From assembly GCA_900316805.1 (NCBI GenBank), contig ONEJ01000062.1:1-60951 (forward strand): DNA of 60,951 nucleotides, given 5' to 3'. The notes under the pieces are model-generated. The model ran no database searches. It was not told the origin of the DNA and was given only the letters and a program-made list of their open reading frames with translations. Shown here in pieces: positions 51,529 through 60,874 of the stretch; position 1 is the stretch's first letter, and every line of letters starts with the position of its first letter. Source of the DNA: an uncultured Lachnospiraceae bacterium. Lineage in GTDB: Bacteria > Bacillota > Clostridia > Lachnospirales > Lachnospiraceae. Made by a program: the position numbers and the translations under genes.

Positions 51529-52687
51529 CTAATTTCTCTATTTTATCTGCAGCCATAACAACACCTCCGGCATCCCTCATATGCTGTGACATGGATTTAA
51601 CCCGCATTTCTATCTGCGAATCTTTCTCAAGCTTCTTGATCTTATCGAATATTAATTTGGAATCCAGCCTTTTCTCCTTTAATTGATATCCCACGCCTAA
51701 TTCTTCGACTCTGTCCGCTACAGAAAACTGATCCATATCCATAGGGATAACCAGAAGCTTATTTTGATAATACAAACCTTCATTTACACTGTTCATTCCA
51801 CCATGGGTAATAAATATTTGTGAGTGCTTCAGCACATCCAATTGGGGAACAAATGAATATATGAAAAAATTGTGAGGTATTTCACCAAGTTCGTTGATAT
51901 CGGTATGATAGCCAACTGACATGATTACCGAGATTCCCTCAACATGAGCAAATGCCTCCATAAATTTCCGATATAACTCTTTTTTTTCATTTTGAAGAGT
52001 TCCCAAGGATATATAAATTATTTTTCCCTGCATCTGACCGTATGGTATAACTAAATTGATTTTTCTGGGAGCAATCGCCGGACCTACAAACAGATAGCTT
52101 TCATCAAATGCTTCACTATTTATTTGAAACTCAGATGTGGTATATACAATGTTTAAATCCACAGGCGTATTTGCTATTTCTGAAATGATGTTTCCAGTTG
52201 TCAGCTTTATTTTTCCGCATGCAATTTTACTTATCACTTTCATGAAAAAGTCATTTTTCATAAGCTTTATTTCCAGATTCGAGCTTTGAAGCACTTCTGC
52301 CGTAATCCCGCTGTTTAATGCAAATGTAGAAAACTGTCGCACAACCTTTATTCCGATTTTCCGGGCTGCAGCATAGGCTGTATATGTAAAAAACTCATAA
52401 ATCAGAAGATCATAATCAGAACCCACGGCCACAATTGAGTCATAAACATAACGCCACGCTTTTAATGCTTTCCATATATTGGCCGGTTTTCCTTTTCTAA
52501 AGGTAATTCCGTACTCTTCATGACCAATATAGGGAATGAATTCAGCACCTGACTCTTCAACACGATCTTTCCAGTCCTTTGTCAAAATATAGGAAACACT
52601 GTGACCCCTTTTTGTCAGTTCTGATGCAAGCGCCAAGGTAGGATTGACATGCCCGCTAAAAGGAACATTTACCATGAGAATTTTCAT
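51521..52687 (-). CDS. GT1-family (MGT-type) glycosyltransferase
   Basis: 388 residues, GT-B fold. N-terminal domain KILMVNVPFSGHVNPTLALA with the acceptor-side His/Asn loop. The C-terminal nucleotide-sugar domain has IIYISLGTLQNEKKELY, VPQLDVLKHSQIFITHGGMN and PMDMDQFSVADRVEELGVG, the usual donor-binding motifs. It resembles macrolide glycosyltransferases and UDP-glucosyltransferases. In gut Firmicutes such enzymes may modify lipids or xenobiotics; the acceptor is not known. It follows the transglutaminase gene by 12 bp, so it may be the last gene of that operon. Confidence 0.88.
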   Translation of the reverse strand: MKILMVNVPFSGHVNPTLALASELTKRGHSVSYILTKDWKDRVEESGAEFIPYIGHEEYGITFRKGKPANIWKALKAWRYVYDSIVAVGSDYDLLIYEFFTYTAYAAARKIGIKVVRQFSTFALNSGITAEVLQSSNLEIKLMKNDFFMKVISKIACGKIKLTTGNIISEIANTPVDLNIVYTTSEFQINSEAFDESYLFVGPAIAPRKINLVIPYGQMQGKIIYISLGTLQNEKKELYRKFMEAFAHVEGISVIMSVGYHTDINELGEIPHNFFIYSFVPQLDVLKHSQIFITHGGMNSVNEGLYYQNKLLVIPMDMDQFSVADRVEELGVGYQLKEKRLDSKLIFDKIKKLEKDSQIEMRVKSMSQHMRDAGGVVMAADKIEKLVE

Positions 52688-52698
52688 ACGATTCCTTC

Positions 52699-55203
52699 TT
52701 AAAATCTCCTTTCTCTATAATGCTGATAAATCCGATAACAGAACCTCACTTCCTCCTGGGTGATCTCCTCCTGGGAGAACACCGCTTTCTGGACAATCTC
52801 CATATAACGCTTCCAGTCCTCCGAAGATACAACCGGATAAGTATGGATCAGCTTCTGCAACAATTCCTCATCAGTCAGATAGGAAAACTGCACCTTACTG
52901 CTGCCCTCTTTCTTCTTCGGCATGTGAAGCACCTCCGGCGCATGATTCCACAGACGCTGGTAAATCCTATGGTTCATCCGGCACACTGCCCTCCGGTACT
53001 GCCTGCGGCGCATTTCCTGCAGCAGTGTTTCTCTCTCCTTATGAAAGTGACATATCAATAAAGCTGTAAATGCACATACCATTATGAGAAGCACCAGAAT
53101 TATTACCAGATTTCGTGTACTGTATCCGGTATTTTTCCCCGCTCCACTGCCGGTTCCAACAGGATTTCTATGATTTTCTAACCCGGATTCCTTCGTCTGT
53201 GAATCCCGGGTTTCATTATGCTTAGTTTCACTGTCCTTCTTTTCACTGATCTGTGTCTCTGTAGATTGCTGCTCCTGATTTTCCGGCTTTGTCTCCTTTT
53301 TCTGGTGCTGTCTCTTCAGGTAATCCTGATGCTCCTCGTCCGTTGGCAGCGAACTCACCACATCCTGGTAGCCCGGTGTCATCTCATAGGGAACCCAGCC
53401 ATAGCCCTTCAGATAAATTTCTGCCCAGGCATGGGCATTACGGTCCAAAACCTTCGCAGTGTACTGCCCATTTTCTTTCTGAAAAGAAGATGCCTTCACA
53501 ATATAGCCGCTGGCATACCTCGCCGGAACTCCAAACTCCTGCAAGAGGAGAACCCCGGCGCTGGCAAAATGCATACAGTACCCTTCGTGGCCGGTTTCCA
53601 GAAAATACTGAATGGTGTCGCAGCCCGCCGGAATATCATCCAGATAAAGGTTATAGGATTCCTTGTTGGACAGAATACTCCGCACATCCGCTGCAATCTG
53701 AAGTCTGTTATAATTGAATTGGTAATCCTCATCGAAGGCAATAATTTCTGATGCTCCATAGGTTTCTTTTATTTCCTGCACATACTGCTTCAGTGCCGGA
53801 ACCGCCTCAGAGCCTCCCAGATTCTTCTTTCTGACATAATCCCCATACCAGTCCAGCGCAGCATTTTCTTCTCCCGGATTCAGAATCTCATACAATTCCC
53901 CTAAAAAAAAAGTATTGCGGCTAAGACCTTGAAAATCCAATGTTTTTTTACTCTTCTTTTTGTGAACTACGCCGTCCCCTTCCACCCAGACCGTATCCTT
54001 ATTGCCGGATAAATCTGAAAAATATGGAACCAGTGCAAGACTTGTCCTCCCACCTGTATAGTCAATGGAATAATCCAAAACCCAGGGCGTTTCCCCATTC
54101 CTGTCGTTGCCCCGGGTGCGCTTTGCCTCAAAATACTGCTGATGGAGAAGGCTTCCCAGATGTTCCGGGGTATATCCCGCCCCCTTTGCCTCTTTTTCGA
54201 AATCCTCTGTTTTCTCCCATTTGCCATTCGCATACGTGCTGCTGCAGAAATCCTTCAGATACAGATTTGTGACGGGACTATCTGAGGCGTGGATTTCCAG
54301 AATTTCTTTTCCGGAATACTTGGGCGTCCGGTTATCCAGCACAGCCTCATCCTGAGAAAACATCGGTAAAGACAAGGAAGCCAGCTTTTCCTCTGCCTGC
54401 TTCTGAAATACGATAAATTTATGGGCGTTCTCAGGTATTTTTTCCGCCTCTTTTCCCAACAGCCTTGGAGTACAGGTGACAACCAAAATTCCAAACAACA
54501 GCACGACAGCTGTGATTACAAATTGAATGCCAATTTTCCTGACTCCGTTTTTCTTTCTCCCTGAACTATCATGAAATACAATTTTTTCCTTTCCCCATGG
54601 CGCAGAAAAAAGAAACAGGACTCCCACAAAGCCTTCTGCAAGGCCTCTCCACAAAGGAAGGCAGTTTACCAGAAGTCCCAGTGTCAGCACCAAAGATCCC
54701 GGAAGCAAATAAAATAATCGAATTCCTGTCAGATAACGCAGGTTGATGCATAAGATAAAAATGATACAGACACTGACAGCCAGAAAGAACTCTCTTTCTC
54801 CTCCCTCCGTATCATAAAAACTATAATTCGTTTTATAGTAAGCATTCCAGTATTTGACATATTCGTTATAGACCTGATAGATTCCTTCCAGCAGCTGATG
54901 CCGGCGAAACAACACATAGAGCCCGCAGCCCGCCGGAAGCAGAATTCCGGCTGCGATCTTTCCGATTCTGCGAATACACCTTTTTGCTCCTGTCAGCAGT
55001 TCAAAACAGAGCAGCACCGGAATCAAAATCACCTGCATCTGAAGGAAATAAGCCGGCTCCAGCTGCCATTCCGGAAATTCACTTCCCAGCAGTAAAAGCA
55101 GCCCATGCAGTAAAAACTCCATGGCAAGAAAGCTTCGGATCCCGTTTCCACAAAGCTCTGCAAATCCATATTCAGTTTCTTCCTGTCTTGGCTTTTTCAT
55201 CAT
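52699..55203 (-). CDS. TgpA-like membrane transglutaminase with DUF4129 tail
   Basis: 834 residues. The N-terminal region has about six to seven transmembrane helices (24-245). A periplasm-side domain of about 450 residues holds the transglutaminase core: Cys in HEGYCMHFASAGVLLLQ, His in DRNAHAWAEIYLKGYGW and Asp downstream near PYEMTPG. A charged low-complexity linker (SEKKDSETKHNETRDSQTKE) follows, then a transmembrane helix (NLVIILVLLIMVCAF) and a C-terminal DUF4129 domain. It belongs to the MoxR-DUF58-TgpA operon type found across bacteria. Substrate unknown; it probably acts on cell-surface proteins. Confidence 0.92.
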   Translation of the reverse strand: MMKKPRQEETEYGFAELCGNGIRSFLAMEFLLHGLLLLLGSEFPEWQLEPAYFLQMQVILIPVLLCFELLTGAKRCIRRIGKIAAGILLPAGCGLYVLFRRHQLLEGIYQVYNEYVKYWNAYYKTNYSFYDTEGGEREFFLAVSVCIIFILCINLRYLTGIRLFYLLPGSLVLTLGLLVNCLPLWRGLAEGFVGVLFLFSAPWGKEKIVFHDSSGRKKNGVRKIGIQFVITAVVLLFGILVVTCTPRLLGKEAEKIPENAHKFIVFQKQAEEKLASLSLPMFSQDEAVLDNRTPKYSGKEILEIHASDSPVTNLYLKDFCSSTYANGKWEKTEDFEKEAKGAGYTPEHLGSLLHQQYFEAKRTRGNDRNGETPWVLDYSIDYTGGRTSLALVPYFSDLSGNKDTVWVEGDGVVHKKKSKKTLDFQGLSRNTFFLGELYEILNPGEENAALDWYGDYVRKKNLGGSEAVPALKQYVQEIKETYGASEIIAFDEDYQFNYNRLQIAADVRSILSNKESYNLYLDDIPAGCDTIQYFLETGHEGYCMHFASAGVLLLQEFGVPARYASGYIVKASSFQKENGQYTAKVLDRNAHAWAEIYLKGYGWVPYEMTPGYQDVVSSLPTDEEHQDYLKRQHQKKETKPENQEQQSTETQISEKKDSETKHNETRDSQTKESGLENHRNPVGTGSGAGKNTGYSTRNLVIILVLLIMVCAFTALLICHFHKERETLLQEMRRRQYRRAVCRMNHRIYQRLWNHAPEVLHMPKKKEGSSKVQFSYLTDEELLQKLIHTYPVVSSEDWKRYMEIVQKAVFSQEEITQEEVRFCYRIYQHYRERRF

Positions 55204-55211
55204 GATCCCGC

Positions 55212-56297
55212 TTATAACTGTAATTCCAAATTTCTCAGTTTCTCTTCCATATTTTCCCTGCCGCCATTCATAATAACCCTTCCGTTCTGCATTAATATTG
55301 AGCCTTCCTTTAGCACCAATCTGTTTGCCGCGAGGTCATTTGGATATTTTCTGTGATACATTTCCTCCAGGGATTCCACTCCCCGTCCCTTTTTCTCCGT
55401 GAGATATATGGTAAAAAATTCGTAAAAGCTTTCCTCATCATCCACGCGGTATCTGACAATATCCTGCCGGCTTTCGCTGTACCACGATATGTAATGGTGA
55501 CAGGCCGCATCCATAAGGGAAAAGGAAATTCCTGCTGCCACCATAAGGAAATCCTCATAATTCCTTTTCCGATTGGAAGCCTCCAGAAAAAGAACCACCG
55601 GACATGCCATGGGAAGACTTCCCTCCCGCACATAGAGCTCGTCCTGCTTGGCGCTTAACTTCCATTCAATGCTCTGGATCCGGTCTCCCGCCCGGAACTC
55701 CCGCACATCAAAGATTTCCGACTGATCCTGACCGGGATGAAAATCATCGTAAGAATCCGATTCTCCGTAAAAATTTCTCGTTTGCTCCGTAAGCCTTACC
55801 CCCACATCAACAATTTTGGGGAGCACATACAGCTGCGCAAGACCTGTGCATTTCCGATTCAGATAAAACATACCCGTCACGTCATAAATCCGAAGCTTCT
55901 TCAGTTCAATAGTGTAAAAGCCGGCACCCTGGGGTTGGAATCGATGGCTGTACTGATTCTCTCCCGGATACAGAACATCCCCCGAATACCATCCCTTTTC
56001 CCTTTTTCCTGAAAAGGAATTCCGGATACAGATACGTAAACAGGTTTTCATGCAGGGAAGCTTTGACTTATTTTCCCCGCGAATGACCAGTTTTACTTTC
56101 TCCTCCTCCGTCACAAAACCGGACCAGACATCTATGGACGCATGTATTTTTCTACTGTACCACAGAAGAAAGATATATGCGGTCACGAAAAGAACCGCCT
56201 CACAAAATCCCAGCAGTCCAAGTGCCACGCTCTCATAGATCAGAGCAAGATAAAATGTGACAACTGTCACAACTATTCCTATCAGAAACCGAATCAA
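55212..56297 (-). CDS. DUF58 domain protein (MoxR-associated)
   Basis: 361 residues. Two N-terminal transmembrane helices (about 2-50) and a beta-sandwich segment. The DUF58 signature follows in YDDFHPGQDQSEIFDVREFR and GDRIQSIEWKLSAKQDELY, then an alpha/beta part with VVLFLEASN, a degenerate vWA-like motif. The stop is 8 bp before the transglutaminase gene and the start 13 bp after the MoxR gene. The trio is thought to form an ATPase-driven chaperone or assembly system. Confidence 0.9.
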   Translation of the reverse strand: MIRFLIGIVVTVVTFYLALIYESVALGLLGFCEAVLFVTAYIFLLWYSRKIHASIDVWSGFVTEEEKVKLVIRGENKSKLPCMKTCLRICIRNSFSGKREKGWYSGDVLYPGENQYSHRFQPQGAGFYTIELKKLRIYDVTGMFYLNRKCTGLAQLYVLPKIVDVGVRLTEQTRNFYGESDSYDDFHPGQDQSEIFDVREFRAGDRIQSIEWKLSAKQDELYVREGSLPMACPVVLFLEASNRKRNYEDFLMVAAGISFSLMDAACHHYISWYSESRQDIVRYRVDDEESFYEFFTIYLTEKKGRGVESLEEMYHRKYPNDLAANRLVLKEGSILMQNGRVIMNGGRENMEEKLRNLELQL

Positions 56298-56310
56298 AAT
56301 CCTAATCCCT

Positions 56311-57264
56311 CTACTTATTCTTTCTCATGAAAGAAGCAGGCTGGCGCACACAGGAGAGAATTTCCTCAAGAATCTTTTCTGCTGTCATACGCGCTGCCCT
56401 TGCCTTCGTTCCCAGTACAATTCTATGCTTTGCCACATCCATAAAAATAGCCGATACATCCTCCGGAAGTACATAGCTGCGTCCCTGGAGAAATGCCCAG
56501 GCCTTTGCCATCCGAACGCAGGCGATGGTGCCACGAGGGCTGACCCCCAGTTCAATGTATGTGTTTTCCCGTGTAGCTTCCATCAGCATAACAATGTATT
56601 CATAAATGCTGTTATCCATATGGATTTCTTCCACATAGCACTGCAGATCATAAAGGGTCTGCGCATCCAGCACCGGATCAATTGGCTCCTGCCGGGACAC
56701 GCTCCGGCCCTTTGCGATTTCCATCTCGCTCTTTAAATCCGGGTATCCCATACTCATGCAGATCATAAACCGGTCCAGCTGGGACTCCGGGAGAAGCTGC
56801 GTACCGGCACTTCCCTTGGGGTTCTGCGTAGCCATTACGATAAAAGGCTTTGGAACTTCACGGCTGACACCGTCCACTGTAACATTGCCCTCCTCCATAA
56901 CCTCCAGCAGCGCGGACTGTGTCTTGGGAGAGGTACGGTTGATCTCGTCTGCCAGAAACAGATTGCACATCACTGCTCCCGGGTGAAATACAAACTGTCC
57001 GGTTTCCTTCTGGTACATATTGAATCCCAGAATGTCCGAAGGCATCACATCCGGTGTGAACTGTACGCGGTGATTCAGAAGCCCCATAGCCTGGGAAAAG
57101 GCAACGGCAAGGGTTGTCTTTCCCACTCCCGGCACGTCCTCAATGAGAATATGCCCTCCTGCCAGAATCGCGGCAAATGCTTTATAAATACAGGAATCCT
57201 TTCCCGATACTATTTTCTTTACCTCCTTCACAACTGCTTTCGCAGCGTCATCATACTTTTCCAT
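56311..57264 (-). CDS. MoxR-family AAA+ ATPase
   Basis: 317 residues. Walker A DVPGVGKTTLAVAFSQAMG (about 38-56), Walker B LFLADEINRTSPKTQSALLE, sensor 1 FIVMATQNP and Arg finger region LLPESQLDRFM. C-terminal helical lid SPRGTIACVRMAKAWAFLQG. MoxR ATPases act as chaperones that mature or activate partner proteins with vWA-like domains, here the DUF58 protein. First gene of the three- or four-gene operon. Confidence 0.94.
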   Translation of the reverse strand: MEKYDDAAKAVVKEVKKIVSGKDSCIYKAFAAILAGGHILIEDVPGVGKTTLAVAFSQAMGLLNHRVQFTPDVMPSDILGFNMYQKETGQFVFHPGAVMCNLFLADEINRTSPKTQSALLEVMEEGNVTVDGVSREVPKPFIVMATQNPKGSAGTQLLPESQLDRFMICMSMGYPDLKSEMEIAKGRSVSRQEPIDPVLDAQTLYDLQCYVEEIHMDNSIYEYIVMLMEATRENTYIELGVSPRGTIACVRMAKAWAFLQGRSYVLPEDVSAIFMDVAKHRIVLGTKARAARMTAEKILEEILSCVRQPASFMRKNK

Positions 57265-57345
57265 CTCATTACTCCTGACATATTATGATACCTTCATTAT
57301 AATGTCTTCTCTATAGCAATGCAATCGTATCACGCTCCCAAATCA

Positions 57346-57397
57346 AAAAGGTATTTCCACTATCCGCTGTATTGTCAGCGGGATGGAGATACCTTTT
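57346..57397. terminator. Large hairpin upstream of moxR
   Basis: AAAAGGTAT arm (57346) pairs with ATACCTTTT (to 57397); inner CCGCTG/CAGCGG also pair. It lies 80 bp before the moxR start. It may end the tRNA-Lys transcript a second time or serve as a leader structure for moxR; no extra T-run follows. Confidence 0.5.
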
Positions 57398-57483
57398 CCA
57401 TTGATGTTTCTATTTGCCCGGTTATTGTCCTTCGACAATATCATGATATATACATTGGTTATTATTTTCAATCTCTAATGTAT

Positions 57484-57514
57484 TAAAAAAACCCCCAACG
57501 AAATCACGTTTCGT
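57484..57514 (-). terminator. tRNA-Lys terminator
   Basis: ACGAAA/TTTCGT stem (57498-57514) followed on the minus strand by TGGGGGTTTTTTTAATA. It lies about 48 bp beyond the tRNA 3' end. Confidence 0.7.
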
Positions 57515-57561
57515 CAAGAGTTCTTTGTCATTTGTATTTATATAATAATATTATCTGTTAG

Positions 57562-57634
57562 TGCGCGATCAGGGGTTCGAACCCTGGACACCCTGATTAA
57601 GAGTCAGGTGCTCTGCCAGCTGAGCTAATCGCGC
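57562..57634 (-). tRNA. tRNA-Lys (anticodon CTT)
   Basis: 73 nt. Acceptor stem GCGCGAT pairs with ATCGCGC; the D-arm contains AGCTGG. Anticodon stem CCTGA/TCAGG encloses loop CTCTTAA, giving anticodon CTT. The T-arm has GGTTCGAACC. Discriminator base is A; CCA is not encoded. Confidence 0.96.
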
Positions 57635-57710
57635 ATATTTTGTTGTCTTGACTTGTTTCCCTCAAGCACATTAGTTATTATATAGTATGAGTTCGAAAAA
57701 TGCAAGCCTT

Positions 57711-57760
57711 TTTTCAATTTTTTTCTTTTTTTTCTTTTTTTTTCTTTTTTTTCTTTTTTT
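57711..57760 (+). repeat. Pyrimidine tract of about nine-base T runs separated by C
   Basis: Five T-runs of seven to nine bases split by single C, just upstream of the histidine phosphatase gene. Strong low-complexity tract prone to length change; it may affect the promoter spacing of the phosphatase gene. Confidence 0.8.
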
Positions 57761-57836
57761 TGCTCTAAAGAAACAATTTTGTGTTAAAATAGAGTAGCTT
57801 TTTATAGGAAATCAAAATACAAATGAGGAAATTCAA

Positions 57837-58442
57837 ATGAAAATATATCTGATCCGCCACGGAGAAACTGATTGGAACCAAATCTGCAGATTTCAGGGAA
57901 GAGAGGATATCCCTCTCAATGAAGGAGGGATTGCCCAGGCCAGGGCTGCCGGAAAAGCTTTGCAAAACATGGGCATTACAGCCATTTTTACCAGTCCCCT
58001 GCAGAGAGCAGTTCGTACAGGAATGGAAATTGCATCAGAAGCCGGACTTACTGCTTCCGACGTACATCCCCTTGAAAATCTGATTGAGCGGGATCTTGGT
58101 CCCTTTTCCGGCAAGCTGGTGAAGGACAGCAAAGAATATTTTGCAGTGGCTGCCGGCGAGAATGCATCCGGTATGGAGCCTTTCTCCAGTGTTCTGTCCC
58201 GTATGCAGACGGCCTTGACAGAATTGGAAGCAAGCGGACATACTTCCGTCGCAGCGATTTCTCACGGTGCAGCAATTAACGTCCTTTTGGCCGGGCTGTC
58301 CAATCATGAACTGGGCACCGGGAAAACAAAGCTTTACAATGGTGGAATCAGTCTGATTGAAGGAAATTCCAGAGACGGATTCCGCATTACAATTTGTAAT
58401 TCCAAGCCTGAGGATTTCCCCAAACTTATGACTACTGTATAA
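57837..58442 (+). CDS. Histidine phosphatase (phosphoglycerate-mutase-like)
   Basis: 201 residues. The phospho-accepting His is in YLIRHGETDWN (RHG motif, residues 7-9). The partner Arg/Glu region is FTSPLQRAVRTG and LIERDLGPFSG, and the second His is in AAISHGAAINVL. It is a cytosolic enzyme of the branch 1 histidine phosphatase family. Substrate unknown: a sugar phosphate or nucleotide phosphate is more likely than glycolytic PGM, given the small size and lack of PGM-specific loops. Single gene ending at a strong hairpin. Confidence 0.88.
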   Translation: MKIYLIRHGETDWNQICRFQGREDIPLNEGGIAQARAAGKALQNMGITAIFTSPLQRAVRTGMEIASEAGLTASDVHPLENLIERDLGPFSGKLVKDSKEYFAVAAGENASGMEPFSSVLSRMQTALTELEASGHTSVAAISHGAAINVLLAGLSNHELGTGKTKLYNGGISLIEGNSRDGFRITICNSKPEDFPKLMTTV

Positions 58443-58465
58443 AAGAATATCAAACACTTACCAAA

Positions 58466-58496
58466 AAAGAGCCCCGGTATCATACCTGGGCTCTTT
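58466..58496. terminator. Bidirectional terminator
   Basis: AAAGAGCCC and GGGCTCTTT arms with inner GGTA/TACC pairing, flanked by A-run and T-run. It lies between the convergent phosphatase and coiled-coil genes. Confidence 0.85.
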
Positions 58497-58511
58497 CTGA
58501 TATATTTCCTT

Positions 58512-59675
58512 TTATGCTCCCATATTTGCAAAGAGCGCTGCAATTTCATCTGCACTCATCTGTCTATTCGGGTCTGACAGGTCTGGCATCGGTGGCTTCT
58601 CTTCTTCCACCGGCGCTGCCGCTGCTTCTGGCTCCGCTGGTACTGGTTCTTCCGGTGCCGGGTCAGGCTCTGCCTTCGATGCTTCTGCCGGTTCGCTTTC
58701 TCCCATATTTGCGAAGAGCGCTGCAATTTCGTCAGGGCTCATTTTTTTATTCGGATCCGACAGATCCGGCATCGGCGGTTTTTCCTCTTCCATCGGTGCT
58801 GATGCTACTTCAGGCTCCGCTTCTACAGATTCCGGCGTTGGAACTTCTCTGATTGTTTCTGATATTGTCTCAGAAATCGGTTCTTGCGATACAGTTTCCG
58901 TAGCCGGATCTATATCAGGCTCCGATCCCACAGCTGGGCTTGGGCTTACCTCCGGTGTCATCGCACTCCTTGCCGGCTCCATCGCCTGCACGACAGGCGG
59001 TGCCGTATACTGTGGCATGGGAGCAGTCATCATCGGTGCCTGGGCAATTACCTTCTGGCTCTGCATGATGGCACTATTCAAACGCAGCTCCATATCTTTC
59101 AGCGCAACGGTAAGATCCTGCACCTTCATCTGAAGTGCCTTCTCTGTTTCTTCCTCTGTGCTCTTCTGTGCTGCAACCAGTTCCTGCTTGAATTCTCTTG
59201 CAATATCCTCTGTTGCTCCAACATTCTCTTTTATCTGAGCAATTTCCTCCAGCAGCTGGTCATAGCCATTCATCAATGCATCCATATTTTCGTGATTGCG
59301 ATTGATGATTACTTTGCCAATTCCCTTCTGGGCATTAATAATCTCCTCTGTCGGAACCTTTGCTGCCTTCTCTATATAATTCAGCTTATCCTCGATTTCT
59401 TCGAAATATTTTTTCAGCATTAGGTAGGAAGCCTTTTCCGACTTAAATACACTGTCGTACTGCTCCTCCTGTCTGGCCCGCTTTTGATCTGACAGATCCA
59501 TCAGTCCATTAATTACAACGAACAGAAAAACCAGATCTACACCGGCAATTACAGCCAGAATGATAAACATGCCCGGATAATTAATCATACCGTACAATTC
59601 TACCATAAATACCAGTGTAAATAACAATACTCCAAAAATTACCTGCATCCTTGCCTTTGAATTTTTGTTCTTCAT
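58512..59675 (-). CDS. Membrane-anchored coiled-coil protein with duplicated C-terminal motif
   Basis: 387 residues from ATG 59675 (GGAG 6 nt upstream). Two N-terminal transmembrane helices (about 11-30 and 36-56) are followed by a long cytoplasmic coiled coil (about 62-215). A Pro/Glu/Ala-rich linker and two near-identical C-terminal segments end the protein. Each segment contains EEEKPPMPDLSDPN, then MSPDEIAALFANMG or MSADEIAALFANMG. This short motif recalls the LSQDEIDALL segment of FliM/FliN proteins, but there is no flagellar gene here. It may be a docking peptide for a partner. Function unknown. Confidence 0.75.
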   Translation of the reverse strand: MKNKNSKARMQVIFGVLLFTLVFMVELYGMINYPGMFIILAVIAGVDLVFLFVVINGLMDLSDQKRARQEEQYDSVFKSEKASYLMLKKYFEEIEDKLNYIEKAAKVPTEEIINAQKGIGKVIINRNHENMDALMNGYDQLLEEIAQIKENVGATEDIAREFKQELVAAQKSTEEETEKALQMKVQDLTVALKDMELRLNSAIMQSQKVIAQAPMMTAPMPQYTAPPVVQAMEPARSAMTPEVSPSPAVGSEPDIDPATETVSQEPISETISETIREVPTPESVEAEPEVASAPMEEEKPPMPDLSDPNKKMSPDEIAALFANMGESEPAEASKAEPDPAPEEPVPAEPEAAAAPVEEEKPPMPDLSDPNRQMSADEIAALFANMGA

Positions 59676-59912
59676 AGCCTGCTCCTTCTTCCTGAACACC
59701 AGCTTTTGCATACTCTTGTTAATATCATATCATATAACTTTCATTCTCACAAGTTGCATATACAAAAATCAATTTATCTAACGAAATTCTGTCATATTTC
59801 TTGTGCAATTTTTCTTGTCATTATGAATAAAAATCCATCTCCAACTCCATGTTATATGTATAAATGTAACTTTATGAATACATGCTGCTTATCAGGAGAG
59901 AAAGGACCCTTT

Positions 59913-60776
59913 ATGTTTCCATATAAATTAAAAACTATTTTTACAGACATAGCCTTTGATCTGATCGGTGCCTTTTTCTACTCCATCGGCGTCTTCACCT
60001 TTGCAAAAATGGCTAACTTTGCTCCGGGAGGATTAACAGGCCTTGCTTTATTGATGAACTATCTCTGGAAATTTCCGATTGGAATCACCTCTTTTCTTCT
60101 GAATCTTCCCCTGCTTCTGATCAGCTATAAATTTGTTGGCAGGATATTTATTATAAAAAGCCTGAAAACTATGCTACTTTGCACCGTCTTTCTTGATTTC
60201 ATCTTTCCTCTTTTCCCGGTATACGCAGGCTCCAGGTTTATGGCAGCCCTCTATTCCGGCATTTTCCTGGGAATCGGACTTGCCCTGTTTTATATGAGAG
60301 GATCTTCCTCCGGTGGAACGGATTTTCTTACCATGTCCATCAAAGCTCTGCGTCCTCATTTATCCATCGGTCTTATTTCCACAATCATTGATCTTTTCAT
60401 CATTCTTCTGGGATGGCCGGTATTTGGCAATGTTGATGCAGTTCTTTACGGACTTACCTCTACCATACTTACTTCAATCGTCATCGATAAAATTATGTAT
60501 GGACTTGACTCCGGTTCCATGATTCTGGTTATCACCATGCACAGCCATGAAATTTCCCATCATATTGGAAATTACATTGGCAGAGGATCCACCATTATTC
60601 CCGCCTTCGGAAGCTACACCGGACAGAGAAGAGACATTCTCCTATGTGCCTGCTCCAAATCCCAGACCTATCTGATCTGCGGTATGATTCAATGGATCGA
60701 TTCGGGCGCTTTTGTTATGATAGCTGAAACCACTAATATCCTGGGGGAAGGATTTGCACGCCGGTCCGGCCAATAA
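59913..60776 (+). CDS. YitT-family membrane protein
   Basis: 287 residues from ATG 59913 (AAAGGA 6 nt upstream); the frame is open to 59706 but without a site. Five to six transmembrane helices (about 11-160) form the DUF161 part, with GGLTGLALLMNY and YMRGSSSGGTDFL. A soluble DUF2179 domain follows (MILVITMHSHEISHHIGNYI, then GRGSTIIPAFGSYTG). YitT proteins are widespread in Firmicutes with a proposed transport role that is not settled. The gene stands alone, with the converging tRNA fragment after it. Confidence 0.9.
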   Translation: MFPYKLKTIFTDIAFDLIGAFFYSIGVFTFAKMANFAPGGLTGLALLMNYLWKFPIGITSFLLNLPLLLISYKFVGRIFIIKSLKTMLLCTVFLDFIFPLFPVYAGSRFMAALYSGIFLGIGLALFYMRGSSSGGTDFLTMSIKALRPHLSIGLISTIIDLFIILLGWPVFGNVDAVLYGLTSTILTSIVIDKIMYGLDSGSMILVITMHSHEISHHIGNYIGRGSTIIPAFGSYTGQRRDILLCACSKSQTYLICGMIQWIDSGAFVMIAETTNILGEGFARRSGQ

Positions 60777-60795
60777 TATCATTAAATAAAAAAGT

Positions 60796-60825
60796 GCAGT
60801 AATAATTGTGATCAACTATTACTGC
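60796..60825 (-). terminator. Terminator on the tRNA-Arg side
   Basis: GCAGTAATA and TATTACTGC arms around 12 nt, followed on the minus strand by ACTTTTTTATTTAAT. It is oriented to end the minus-strand tRNA-Arg transcript, so this side is probably the original chromosome. Confidence 0.7.
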
Positions 60826-60833
60826 AAAAATGC

Positions 60834-60874
60834 TGTTCCCAGCGGGAATCGAACCCACAACTAGCGCTTAGGAG
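60834..60874 (-). tRNA. 3' part of tRNA-Arg (anticodon CCT), 5' part replaced
   Basis: Minus strand: anticodon loop CTCCTAA, then GCGCT (3' anticodon stem), variable loop, T-arm GTGGGTTCGATTCCCGC, acceptor 3' strand TGGGAAC and A. The bases before the loop (CAAGA) do not pair with GCGCT, and no GTTCCCA acceptor or D-arm exists upstream. The tRNA is therefore cut at the anticodon loop, the usual crossover point of tRNA-targeting integrases. Confidence 0.7.

Noticed and set aside
57264-57480. Riboswitch leader for moxR
   Set aside because: One large hairpin but no recognisable riboswitch core; more like a terminator.
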